This document shows, piece after piece, positions 43,316 to 52,426 of a DNA stretch of 64,000 nt. A program made the position numbers and the translations under genes. Below the pieces are notes generated by a model. It worked only from the letters and a program-made list of their open reading frames with translations, was not told the origin of the DNA and did no database searches. Each line of letters begins with the position of its first letter. Positions within the stretch are counted from its first letter, which is position 1. The stretch is from an uncultured Porphyromonadaceae bacterium (GTDB lineage: Bacteria; Bacteroidota; Bacteroidia; Bacteroidales; Barnesiellaceae), in NCBI GenBank assembly GCA_900538555.1, contig UPYI01000001.1, forward strand, positions 124,001-188,000, written 5' to 3'.

Positions 43316-43480
43316 TTATTTTACCGGCTCGAACTGGTCTTTGCCGACACCACATTCCGGACAGACCCAATCATCGGGCAGATCGTCGAACGATGTTCCG
43401 GGTTTTATTCCGTTATCGGGATCACCTACTGCCGGATCATATACCCAGTCGCAGACCACACATACATATTTCTTGTCCAT
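43316..43480 (-). CDS. rubredoxin
   Basis: A 54-residue one-iron electron carrier. The two CxxC pairs are in YVCVVCDWVYDP and DWVCPECGVGKDQFE, with the typical GIKPGTSFDDLPDDW between. It lies directly after hcp on the same strand, so it probably supplies electrons to it or to another oxidative/nitrosative-stress enzyme. Confidence 0.96.
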   Translation of the reverse strand: MDKKYVCVVCDWVYDPAVGDPDNGIKPGTSFDDLPDDWVCPECGVGKDQFEPVK

Positions 43481-43494
43481 AATTATTTATTTTA

Positions 43495-45150
43495 TTAGTT
43501 ATTGATAAGTCGGGATATGTCCTCATTCACCGTCGAAATCGTACCGATATTGAATTTTTCTTGCAGCACGTTCAAGATGTCGGGAGTAAAGAATGCCGGG
43601 AGTGTCGGTCCGGTATGGATATTCCGGATACCGAGCGACAGAAGCGCGAGCAATACGATCACCGCCTTCTGCTCATACCACGCGATGTTATATACAATCG
43701 GCAAGTCATTGACGCTTTCTACTTTCAACGCATCTTTCAACGCAAGTGCTATGCGCACGAGCGAATACGAGTCGTTACATTGTCCAGCATCAAGAACACG
43801 GGGAACGCCTTCGATATTGCCGAGAGGCAGTTTATTGTAGCGGTATTTGGCACATCCGGCGGTCAGGATAACACAATCGTCCGGAAGCGCTTCGGCAAAC
43901 TCGGTGTAGTAGTTGCGCGAAGGGAAGCGTCCGTCGCATCCTGCCATCACCACAAACTTACGTATTTTGCCCCTATTGATAAGGTCTATAACTTTCGGTG
44001 CCAGTTCGATAACCTGATGATGAGCGAAACCTCCGACAATCTCGCCATGCTCTATCTCCGTGGGAGGCTGGCACTTCCGAGCCTGTTCGATCATTGCAGA
44101 AAAATCTTTTTTACCGTCGCGTCCGGTCTCGATGCGATGTGTTCCGGGCATTCCTACCACACCGGTCGTATATACGCGATCGAGATATGTGCATCCGCTA
44201 CGCGGGGGTACGATGCAATTGGATGTGAACAGAAATACGCCGTTGAATTTTTCGAACTCATCGGTCTGGCGCCACCACGCGTTTCCGTAATTACCGGCAA
44301 AATGAGGATATTTCTTGAACGCCGGATAGTATTGACCGGGAAGCATCTCGGAGTGGGTATATACATCGACACCTTTTCCGGCGGTCTGTTCAAGGAGTTC
44401 TTCAAGATCTTTCAAATCGTGACCGCTGATGAGAATACCGGGACGGTTACGGACACCGATATCCACTTTGGTAATTTCGGGATTACCATACGTTTCGGTA
44501 TTCGCCCTGTCGAGCAGAGCCATGACATTCACACCTCCGTCTCCGACTTTCATTACAAGAGGAAGAAGTTCCCCGATACCTATATCGGTACGGGCTGTTT
44601 CCGCCATCGCATTCTCAATTACGGCATACACTTCATCATCCTCATATCCGAGGTTAGCGGCGTGACGGGCATAGGCTGCCATACCTTTGCAACCATATAT
44701 CGCAAGTTGTTTAAGTCCGCGGATGTCTTCATTCTTCTCTGCGAGAACTCCCGTCACTGCCTTGTGTTTCTCCGCCTCATCGGGTGTGGCGAAAAATTCG
44801 ACATGGGGTAATCCGGGAAGATCGACCCTTTGCTCTTTTGCTTTTCCGAGCAGATATTTTTTGACATCAAACGCCCGGCGGATATAATCATCAATCGAGT
44901 CATTGTCGAAATTCGCATTAGTAATAGTGGTAAACAGTGAATCCATCACCGCATGGCTTGCCTCGGTCGATGCTTGCCCTTTCGCCCGCAGTGCTCGGTT
45001 TATCGCAGAGATACCACTCACGGCATAGAGCAACAGATCCATTTTCGTCGAAGTTGCGGCATGTTTTCCACATACGCCTTTTTGCTCACAGCCCTTGCCC
45101 CGTACCGTCTCCTGACACTGGTAGCAAAACATATTCGGTTGATTTTCCAT
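43495..45150 (-). CDS. hcp: hybrid-cluster protein (hydroxylamine/NO reductase)
   Basis: Hcp reduces hydroxylamine and nitric oxide and protects anaerobes from nitrosative stress. From the ATG at 45150 it has 551 residues. The N-terminal cluster ligands are Cys9, Cys12, Cys21 and Cys27. The hybrid-cluster segments are ISGHDLKDLEELL, LFTSNCIVPP, TAGCAKYRYNK and VLDAGQCNDSYS. A longer in-frame start at 45177 overlaps the cupin gene and is less likely. It lies between a cupin gene (7 bases upstream) and rubredoxin. Confidence 0.96.
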   Translation of the reverse strand: MENQPNMFCYQCQETVRGKGCEQKGVCGKHAATSTKMDLLLYAVSGISAINRALRAKGQASTEASHAVMDSLFTTITNANFDNDSIDDYIRRAFDVKKYLLGKAKEQRVDLPGLPHVEFFATPDEAEKHKAVTGVLAEKNEDIRGLKQLAIYGCKGMAAYARHAANLGYEDDEVYAVIENAMAETARTDIGIGELLPLVMKVGDGGVNVMALLDRANTETYGNPEITKVDIGVRNRPGILISGHDLKDLEELLEQTAGKGVDVYTHSEMLPGQYYPAFKKYPHFAGNYGNAWWRQTDEFEKFNGVFLFTSNCIVPPRSGCTYLDRVYTTGVVGMPGTHRIETGRDGKKDFSAMIEQARKCQPPTEIEHGEIVGGFAHHQVIELAPKVIDLINRGKIRKFVVMAGCDGRFPSRNYYTEFAEALPDDCVILTAGCAKYRYNKLPLGNIEGVPRVLDAGQCNDSYSLVRIALALKDALKVESVNDLPIVYNIAWYEQKAVIVLLALLSLGIRNIHTGPTLPAFFTPDILNVLQEKFNIGTISTVNEDISRLINN

Positions 45151-45157
45151 ATTCGGT

Positions 45158-45487
45158 TCAGGCTTTAATTTTGACAAGCATCATTTTTGAATCGGACTTG
45201 GCTACCACACTATGAGAAACGTCCTGCCCCATCAGCAAGAATTCACCTGACTTCATCGTATGGAGCTTATCGATCATCGTAAACTCTATTTCGCCCTCCA
45301 TAACATATACCATCACCTCGGCTGGTGCCAAGTGTTTGGCAAGACTTTGACCTGCCTTGAACGCAACAAGCGAAACTCCGCCGTGGGAGTTTTCAAATAC
45401 GTGCTTGAATTGGACTTTGTCACTGCCGCTGCTTATCTGTTCGGATAGCCTATGGACTTCTCCAAACTTGTATTCCGTATTCAGCAT
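45158..45487 (-). CDS. cupin domain protein upstream of hcp
   Basis: A 109-residue cupin (SLAKHLAPAEVMVYVMEGEI and LMGQDVSHSVVA). First gene of the hcp unit. Small cupins are repeatedly found beside hcp; a sensing or metal-related role in nitrosative stress is plausible but unproven. Confidence 0.85.
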   Translation of the reverse strand: MLNTEYKFGEVHRLSEQISSGSDKVQFKHVFENSHGGVSLVAFKAGQSLAKHLAPAEVMVYVMEGEIEFTMIDKLHTMKSGEFLLMGQDVSHSVVAKSDSKMMLVKIKA

Positions 45488-45512
45488 CTCAATTTGATTT
45501 TTGTAGTTGAGA

Positions 45513-45540
45513 TAACACTATTGTTACCACTTTAATAACA
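45513..45540 (-). promoter_or_regulatory. candidate HcpR/CRP-FNR-type operator
   Basis: Three half-sites stand in a row: TAACA (45513-45517), TGTTA (45522-45526) and TAACA (45536-45540). They make two inverted repeats with 4- and 9-base centres, 26 bases upstream of the cupin-hcp start. HcpR-type regulators control hcp in this phylum. Confidence 0.45.
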
Positions 45541-45611
45541 CTCCGTTTTGTGCGATTGTTCAAGTTATTGCCGAATCGATGGAATACAGATGGCAGCAGA
45601 CAAAAGTCTAT

Positions 45612-45665
45612 AAAAAAGGGATGAGCCGTCCCGGTCATATTACCGACCGGGACGGCTCATCCCTT
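45612..45665 (-). terminator. intrinsic terminator
   Basis: A perfect 21-bp GC-rich stem (45616-45636 with 45645-45665) followed by a T6 tract on the minus strand. It closes the carbohydrate-binding protein transcript. Confidence 0.92.
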
Positions 45666-45701
45666 CTCAATACGCTTTATACAAAGCCATATTTCGGCAA
45701 G

Positions 45702-47585
45702 TTAGAATCGGCCTCCCATACCTCCTCCACCGGTAGTACGGGCAGTAACGCTACTACTGCTTGTCCCGTTTAAAAGCGTATAGCTGCCGCCCGACTGAAT
45801 ATCGGGACAGGAAACCAGAATCGAGCCGGAATTTCCGCCACCCGGGAAGCCTGACGAAGAAGCCGTATAATTTTCCGGAACGACAAAACTTACCAATACC
45901 TCATTGCCATTTTTTATTGCAATAGTCCTTCCTGCGGAGACCGAACCCGATCCGATAATATAGGCTTGTGTCGATTGTGAGGAAGATGGCGTAGAATTAC
46001 TTCCACCCACAGCCAGAATATTGCCGCCGGTAAAGAACACCGAATATCCCTCCTCTTCATTGGCATCAAGCCCACACTCCGGACTGCGTGCGCCAAATGC
46101 TCTCACCGTGCCACCCTGTATATATAAATTCCCGTTAGAATCTATTCCGTCGTTATTCGTAGCAACCACAGTAATATCGCCGCCATTAATGTATAAATGG
46201 CTACCGGAATTGAGGGCATCATCGTTGGTGTATGCCACAATAGTACCGCTGTTGATCGTAAATTCAGATTTGCTCTCGATTCCTTCCGAACCATTGCCCG
46301 TAGTGACAACATTTATCGAACCGCCATTGATAGTGATATTACCATCCGCTTTTATCCCTTTTGCACTCGATTTTTGGTCGCTATCCAAATTATCAGTATT
46401 ACCCGTATAATTGTCGTAAGTCTTACCATTGACATAAGCAAAGATACCACCGGTAGTTCCGATCGAAATATCACCGCTTGCGACGGTCAATGTACCGTCG
46501 GTATTTATCCCTTTTCCTCCACTACCAGTTGCATTTAAGACAAGGGTAATGCCGTCAATACGAATGTTACCATCGGCACTGAGACAAGAAGCTCCTTTTG
46601 TCTTCAACTTCTCGGAATCCCAAACACCGCCACCGCCCACCGATGCCGTGATCTTACCACCCGTAAGCGTCATATCGCCTTCGCACTTTATCGCTTTGGC
46701 GGCATCGGCGGTCACAGTGACATTTATTTGTCCACCGCTCATTAAGAATGCCCCGGTATCTTCTTCTTCCCTATTTTCAGAATCCTTATACGACACTTGA
46801 ATACCATCGTCTCCAATTCCTTCAAGATTCAATATCCCGCTATTGAGCGAAAAGTATTGGTTGCAATTCACACCATCTTTTACGGATGCACGCACATTAA
46901 TTGTGCAGTTTTTCATCGTTACATACTCCTTTGCATAAATTGCATGGCTCTTTGCACCAGAGATATTGAGAATGCCTTTACCAACAAACTCGATGTGCCC
47001 AGTGCAAGACAAACAGCCTTTCTGCGAACCGGAAGCATCGTCGCCAAGCGTATTCTCCGTACCTTCGGCAATACTTACTTTCAACCGTTTCCCATTTTTT
47101 ATTTCAATCGCCGCCCCGTCAGTGCAAACAAGATCCAGACCTTCGAGACGAAGAGTCGATTTATATGATCCGTTCGCGGTAAACGAACCATCGGAACTGT
47201 TTCCAGTCAGCAGATAGGTGATTTCGCCAACGGTATCATCGACCTCATCACTTTGTACTATGTTCACCTTGCTCCCGCTGACAGTGGCATTGACATAATG
47301 TGCAATGTTCCCGGCTATCACTACATCCGCCTCAACGTCATTGTAAGTAATCACCACCGTATTATCATCGACAACTCTGGTATCCACCCACACGTTTTTC
47401 ATTTCTTCTTGCGTAAAGATACGCCCCATAATGACTATATTGCCATCGGAGGTCACTTCTGCCTCATTCATTTCAACAGCAGGGAAAGAATAAGTCACTC
47501 TGTCGTTGCAAACATTCAGTGTCTGGGCTTCGGCACATACCGCCCCAATAACGAAGGCGATTGCCGTCAATAAATATTTTTTCAT
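45702..47585 (-). CDS. secreted beta-helix carbohydrate-binding protein (Cthe_2159/DUF4353 type)
   Basis: A 627-residue exported protein with a signal peptide ending VCAEA and many right-handed beta-helix rungs from about 190 to 520 (repeats such as GNITINGGSINVVTTGNGSE and the next GIESKSEFTINSGTI). This is the fold of the Cthe_2159 family, which binds cellulose and pectin-type glycans in Clostridium thermocellum. The end is a Gly/Ser-rich tail (SGFPGGGNSGS, GGGGMGGRF). Its ATG overlaps the stop of the upstream small gene (ATGA), so translation is coupled. Both are divergent from a two-component system that may regulate them. Confidence 0.85.
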   Translation of the reverse strand: MKKYLLTAIAFVIGAVCAEAQTLNVCNDRVTYSFPAVEMNEAEVTSDGNIVIMGRIFTQEEMKNVWVDTRVVDDNTVVITYNDVEADVVIAGNIAHYVNATVSGSKVNIVQSDEVDDTVGEITYLLTGNSSDGSFTANGSYKSTLRLEGLDLVCTDGAAIEIKNGKRLKVSIAEGTENTLGDDASGSQKGCLSCTGHIEFVGKGILNISGAKSHAIYAKEYVTMKNCTINVRASVKDGVNCNQYFSLNSGILNLEGIGDDGIQVSYKDSENREEEDTGAFLMSGGQINVTVTADAAKAIKCEGDMTLTGGKITASVGGGGVWDSEKLKTKGASCLSADGNIRIDGITLVLNATGSGGKGINTDGTLTVASGDISIGTTGGIFAYVNGKTYDNYTGNTDNLDSDQKSSAKGIKADGNITINGGSINVVTTGNGSEGIESKSEFTINSGTIVAYTNDDALNSGSHLYINGGDITVVATNNDGIDSNGNLYIQGGTVRAFGARSPECGLDANEEEGYSVFFTGGNILAVGGSNSTPSSSQSTQAYIIGSGSVSAGRTIAIKNGNEVLVSFVVPENYTASSSGFPGGGNSGSILVSCPDIQSGGSYTLLNGTSSSSVTARTTGGGGMGGRF

Positions 47586-47986
47586 TTTACTACCAATTTA
47601 AAAGTTCTTTTAGGTGTGACACACACATAAATTCCAGATTTGAGAGAGCTCTGCGCATCTGTTACCGATGCAAAATGCCCTACCCGAATTCCTTGAAGGG
47701 TATATATATCCGCCTCATCCCCGTCAGTAACGGTGATAGCCGTCAGCGACGACAAGTCGGACACAAAATAAAATTTAGAAAGCTCCGAGACCGGAAGTGA
47801 CAAATTTTGTCTCTCACGATTACTAACAGTCAATACTCCCTCCTGGATATTCATTGTCAATCCGTCTACATCGATTGTATAATGAATACCCGATATCGTT
47901 TCGAATTTCATTGTCGAAAAATCAAAAGCCCCAACATGGAATACCGATGCCATGACCGACAATGCAAACAACAGCCTTTTCATCAT
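47582..47986 (-). CDS. small exported partner of the beta-helix protein
   Basis: A 134-residue exported protein with a signal peptide (MMKRLLFALSVMASVFHVGA) and a beta-rich body. The C-terminal part (DEADIYTLQGIRVGHFASV, KSGIYVCVTPKRTFKLVVK) resembles a type IX sorting tail. Its stop overlaps the start of the beta-helix gene by four bases. No wider family is recognised. Confidence 0.7.
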   Translation of the reverse strand: MMKRLLFALSVMASVFHVGAFDFSTMKFETISGIHYTIDVDGLTMNIQEGVLTVSNRERQNLSLPVSELSKFYFVSDLSSLTAITVTDGDEADIYTLQGIRVGHFASVTDAQSSLKSGIYVCVTPKRTFKLVVK

Positions 47987-48293
47987 TTCTTCTTTTTAGT
48001 GAATCAATCGTTTTATTACACACAAACTCAGCCCATAAAATTATCGCAACCCTAAGAATATATTCAAGACAATCTTCAATAGCCAATTTCCGATAGATAT
48101 AAAGAAAGCGACATAAAGGAAAAAGAAAAAATAAATTCTGTGAGAAATCCTTTTTTTTCAGTGAAAAAGGGTTTATTCCAGAAAGGCGATTGTCTTAAAT
48201 AGGGACTTTTGCCGAGCAAATCGCTCCTTTCGCCGAATTTATTTTCATAAGTACAATGGAAAACATATGTTTGTGTTTATTGAGAAAAATTAC

Positions 48294-49443
48294 ATGAACA
48301 TCTTAGACACAAACAAACGCAGACTGATATATATAGGGCTTTGGTTACCTGTGATAATAGCACCTATTGCCTATATGTTCCTTGCCTATTTAGGAGAAGG
48401 AGCATTTCACAGAAACGGCCTTTGGCATTTCGCCAAATTTATTTTTCCGTTCGGGATTCTATTCTTCATACACCATTTTCTGTTGGTCGATAAACTTTTC
48501 ATGCGAGACCGTTTGAAAGCCTATTTCATCGCTGTGGTCTGCTTACTTGGGGCATTTGTGATTATAAACAATCTGAATATAATCCAAGACTTCCATTACG
48601 ACAGAGGGAAGTTCGGAAACCGGGAGATGCACAGCAGCCCGCCGAAAGATATTCGGCACGGACCACCCCCACCCCAAATGCTTCATAAGAAACATGTCCA
48701 TGGTCCTGCACCATTAGCTATGGACTTTTGTATCGCCCTGTTGTTGGTAGGTGCAAATCTCTCTGTCGCCCTATTCTTAAAATACATCAAAGAAAAAAGA
48801 GCGCAATGCCAATATGGAAAAAGCCCGGCTGCAACAAGAACTGAAATACCTAAAAGCGCAACTCAATCCTCATTTTTTCATGAATATGCTCAACAATATT
48901 CACGGCATGGTAGAGATCGACCCGCCAGCCGCACAAGAAACAATTATGGATTTATCGCACCTAATGCGATATGTGCTTTATGAAGGTGCCAAGGAATATA
49001 TTCCACTTAGTACGGAAACCGACTTCATCACCACTTACATAACGTTGATGCGCAAGCGTTATTCCACGAAAAAAATCAGTATCGACCTGCGGCTACCGCC
49101 TCCACAGCAAACAGAAAAGATACTATTACCGCCATTATTGTTTATCGTCATTATAGAGAACGCATTCAAACATGGAGTCAGTTATCTCCAACATTCGTCG
49201 TTTTTCATTTCTATGGATATAGACAGTCGGAATATCCGGTTCTTTTGTCGCAATAGCCGATTCGTCCGTCCGGATAACAAAAAATACAGCGGTATAGGAT
49301 TGAAAAATCTGCGCAAGCGGTTGGACTTGCTATACGGTCAGAACTATTCACTGGAAATAGACGAGAGCAATGAAACTATATATATCGCAACATTGACAAT
49401 TCCTTATAAAAATGAAACAGATACGATGTATAGTCATAGATGA
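48294..49443 (+). pseudogene. LytS-type sensor histidine kinase, frameshifted
   Basis: Two overlapping frames together make a LytS/YehU-like kinase. The first (from the ATG at 48294) carries four membrane helices. The second holds the HisKA-type box LKAQLNPHFFMNMLNNIHGM and the ATPase part (LLPPLLFIVIIENAFKHGV, KKYSGIGLKNLRKRLDLLYG). They are joined at an A6 tract (48793-48798). With five A's the protein would read straight through as KYIKEKERNANMEKARL. The second frame has its own ATG at 48814, so a soluble kinase half could still be made. It may be a true mutation, reversible slippage or a sequencing error. Confidence 0.8.
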
Positions 49444-50146
49444 CGAACCTATGGCTCTTGAAAAATTGAAAACATATATCGAGAAAGTATCTTTCTTGAA
49501 ATTGACAGCACTTTGCGAAAGTCCATTCGAGGCTATGCCGTTCTTGGCGAGGCAGGAGGTGGATGCCATGTTCATCGACATCAATATGCCCGATCTGAAC
49601 GGCATGGATTTCATCTCTTCATTGCCTAAGGTTCCGATGGTTGTTTTTACCACGGCATACTCCGAATATGCTGTGGAGAGCTATCGGTTTGCCGCAGTCG
49701 ATTATCTGCTTAAACCGTTCGATTTCGCCACATTCCAACGGGCGGCAAACCGACTATGCAAGCAGTTCGTTTCTACCGAAAATATTACAGTCCAAGACAA
49801 TGACTCAATCTACGTGAAAGTCGATTACCGATATGTCAATATAAAGATTGCTGATATCATCTACATAAAGGGAATGAACGAATACGTACAGATATTCATT
49901 ACCAGCAATAAACCGCTACTTGCTTATATCACGATGAAGCAGTTGAAAGAAAGACTCCCCTCCTGTTTCCTGCAAGTTCACCGTTCATACATCGTCAATA
50001 TGCACCAAGTCAGAGAAGTCGAACGGCTCCGAATTGTCATAGATGATGAAACGAGAATCCCAGTCAGCGAAAATTATAAAAAGGAGTTCATGGAGTATAT
50101 GAACTTGCATTTGATAAATAAAAAGCCGACCGAAGATAATTCATAA
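49412..50146 (+). CDS. LytTR response regulator
   Basis: A 244-residue two-domain regulator. The receiver (about 1-120) has the acidic pair in VIDDEP, the phosphorylation Asp in MFIDINMPDLNGMD, Thr in VFTTAYSEYAV and Lys in YLLKPFDF. The LytTR DNA-binding domain spans about 140-240 (IIYIKGMNEYVQIFI, CFLQVHRSYIVN). It overlaps the kinase gene by 32 bases. Targets probably include the divergent carbohydrate-binding genes. Confidence 0.93.
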   Translation: MKQIRCIVIDDEPMALEKLKTYIEKVSFLKLTALCESPFEAMPFLARQEVDAMFIDINMPDLNGMDFISSLPKVPMVVFTTAYSEYAVESYRFAAVDYLLKPFDFATFQRAANRLCKQFVSTENITVQDNDSIYVKVDYRYVNIKIADIIYIKGMNEYVQIFITSNKPLLAYITMKQLKERLPSCFLQVHRSYIVNMHQVREVERLRIVIDDETRIPVSENYKKEFMEYMNLHLINKKPTEDNS

Positions 50147-50227
50147 ATATCTAAAACAAGGTATAATGTACGCACCTGTTTTCATCCGAAAATTCGGCCT
50201 TACGTGCGCTTTTACAGATAAAACAGT

Positions 50228-50261
50228 CCGCCCTTGCCACATTCAACTACGGCAAGGGCGG
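50228..50261. terminator. hairpin between convergent genes
   Basis: Perfect 11-bp stem (CCGCCCTTGCC with GGCAAGGGCGG) between the LytTR and CotH genes. A weak T-rich stretch follows on the minus strand. Confidence 0.65.
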
Positions 50262-50332
50262 AACAATAAAACATAGCTTCCGAAATATCCGGGTTCAAAA
50301 TTTTTTCATTGGCTACGATTTATGCCCGAGCA

Positions 50333-52201
50333 TCAGAATCGTACGATCTTTTCGGATGTACCGTCGGAATAGCGACAGATGTAAATGCCTTGTGTCGCTT
50401 GCGGAACTAACCGACCTTGCAAGTCGTATATACCGACTACCGTCCGTCGGGTTTTATCGGCGTCCAGCGCCTCCACGCGGCTCGGTCCTACGTCTTCTTT
50501 GTCTTTGAGCCCTATCATCCGGTCGAGACGATCAAAACGTTTGCGGATATAGTTTTTTACGTTCTGTACCTCGGCTTGGTAAGAGCCCCAGATTACAGGG
50601 TTTTGATGTACATATTCGTTCATGATTCGCCACCGGCGGAAATTAAGGGACTGTGAGGCTTGCAGTTCTTCGGCGTACGTGTCGATGAGCTGTTCGAAAT
50701 ATTCGGCATTGAAGTTCCCGTAATGGCGCATCTGGCTCCAAATGGTGCTTAACTCGTCGGCTGCTTTTTTATCGGTTTTTACAATCCGCGTTACCAACGA
50801 ACGCATCGACTCGGAAGCTACCGATCCTCTTTCGTAAATATATGTATCGAGATTATCGACGGGATAGGTGCGGTTGTCGTTGTCGAAACCTAAATCTATG
50901 TCCCAGACAGGACCTACATGAAAACGGGGGTCGTTGCGTTCTTTCCACAGGTAGGTGCTCCAAAACGAATCGGTATTGCCGTCGAGCTCGCAAACGATGA
51001 AGTAACGCAGGAAACTTTGAAGATCGAGATATTGACGATACCCGCTGTTCTCGTCGGCAAAGTCGGAAGCAAATACAGCGGCTTCGAACCGGTTGAAATA
51101 GTCGCGGATGTAATCGGTCTGTGCCGAAACGATTTCATCGTCTTTGGGCGACTTGATGGTAACGGGTATCCCCCGATTAGACCGGAACCACGATATTTCC
51201 CGATCGGCATAGGCATCGACCTCGATCAGATAACCTCCGGTCAAAGCGTCACCTTCGACATCGGTTACCGCCATTTCCGTCACTTCTACTCTGCCCGGAT
51301 TTACTTCGATCTGGTCGCACAGCTGGTAACACCCCATGTATTGCCCGTTGAAGACCATATCCACAAAACGGCAGTAAGGCGTGTAAGCCAATCCTATTTC
51401 CCGGCTCATATCGAATGCGACTTTGTTACGCATCAGGGTCTTGTCGCCGTAGTTGTTGATCAGCGTCCATTTCTTGGCTTTTGCCGGAGCATCGGCAAGT
51501 ATCTGTTTTTTCTTGTCGAACTTGATCTGATAGGGTTTCTTCGGAAAATCCCACGATGCGTTGCCCCGTCCCTTTATCTGCGCGATCGTATCGTCCAGAA
51601 TAGTAGCTCCATTGTCGGATATGACAGCTACATAGGAGCCGCTGTGTTTGTCTTCTTTCGACATGACTTCCGCCATACCTGGTGTATTGAGTACGACTGT
51701 CGGGAGATTGGTGAACTGGTACAGATGCGAATCGTCGCCCTCGCCTTCTTCACCGTAGAATTCTATCTCGGCAAAATATCCGCGGCTGTCGGGGGCTGCC
51801 ATCACCCGCACGTAACTGAATCCGCGACTGACCTCGACATCGTAATAGGTCATCGTATTTTGTGCCGGAGTTTGCGTTATCATGGCTATCGGAAGTGCAT
51901 CGGAGAAGTCTGCCCGACTGGCTCCCTGCACCAGAGCAAAAGTCATATCGTCCGCCCTGCCCTGCGACGGACGGATACCGACTTTCGTGATGATATGTTT
52001 TTTGCCGAGATCGAGTCCTGCCCAATAGCGGCGATAGCCCGAATCGGACGATCCGACAAGCGCCGTATTCGTATTCCCGTCAAAGGCATTGGCGGCACCG
52101 TCTGTTCCTACTACGCTTCCGGATAATTTCATTTCGGCAGCACTTACACCCAAAGTCAGCATCGAAGCTGCCAAAACGGTTAAAAGATGTGGTGAGTTCA
52201 T
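50333..52201 (-). CDS. secreted CotH-kinase-like protein with discoidin-like domain
   Basis: A 622-residue exported protein from the ATG at 52201, with a signal peptide ending GVSAAE. Residues about 30-155 look like an F5/8-type (discoidin) carbohydrate-binding domain (YRRYWAGLDLGKKHIITKVG). Residues about 190-560 form a CotH domain (IKGRGNASWDFPKKPYQIKF, GPVWDIDLGFDND). The tail (VVGIYDLQGRLVPQATQGIY) is of the type IX sorting kind. CotH in spore formers is a protein kinase; activity in Bacteroidetes is unproven. The longer frame begins at a TTG (52291) and is rejected. Confidence 0.87.
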   Translation of the reverse strand: MNSPHLLTVLAASMLTLGVSAAEMKLSGSVVGTDGAANAFDGNTNTALVGSSDSGYRRYWAGLDLGKKHIITKVGIRPSQGRADDMTFALVQGASRADFSDALPIAMITQTPAQNTMTYYDVEVSRGFSYVRVMAAPDSRGYFAEIEFYGEEGEGDDSHLYQFTNLPTVVLNTPGMAEVMSKEDKHSGSYVAVISDNGATILDDTIAQIKGRGNASWDFPKKPYQIKFDKKKQILADAPAKAKKWTLINNYGDKTLMRNKVAFDMSREIGLAYTPYCRFVDMVFNGQYMGCYQLCDQIEVNPGRVEVTEMAVTDVEGDALTGGYLIEVDAYADREISWFRSNRGIPVTIKSPKDDEIVSAQTDYIRDYFNRFEAAVFASDFADENSGYRQYLDLQSFLRYFIVCELDGNTDSFWSTYLWKERNDPRFHVGPVWDIDLGFDNDNRTYPVDNLDTYIYERGSVASESMRSLVTRIVKTDKKAADELSTIWSQMRHYGNFNAEYFEQLIDTYAEELQASQSLNFRRWRIMNEYVHQNPVIWGSYQAEVQNVKNYIRKRFDRLDRMIGLKDKEDVGPSRVEALDADKTRRTVVGIYDLQGRLVPQATQGIYICRYSDGTSEKIVRF

Positions 52202-52354
52202 TTGAAATAACAAGTGAATAAGGTTAATGTAAATAGATAAAACGATCCAACGCTTTTTAGCTCCGTTGCGATCGGGATTTGTTGCATACAAATTTAAACA
52301 TTTTTTGTAGACGCTACATTAAGCTATTGTGCGATTTTGTGCCAAAATAGTAAA

Positions 52355-52392
52355 GGAATCGGACATACAACGATATGTGTATGCCCGATTCC
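52355..52392. terminator. terminator downstream of guaA
   Basis: A stem of 14 pairs with one mismatch (GGAATCGG.CATACA with TGTATG.CCGATTCC), 34 bases after the guaA stop; T-rich on both sides. Confidence 0.75.
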
Positions 52393-52426
52393 GTTTTCTT
52401 TCATCGGTTATCATCCGAAATTCCGG

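Noticed and set aside
43561..44811. A 416-residue frame opposite hcp
   Set aside because: Antisense shadow; hcp on the other strand has all cluster ligands.
48793..48799. Programmed -1 frameshift at AAAAAAG in the kinase gene
   Set aside because: The heptamer is in the wrong phase for -1 slippage and the needed change is +1 (one extra base); no downstream pseudoknot is evident. A homopolymer indel explains it better.
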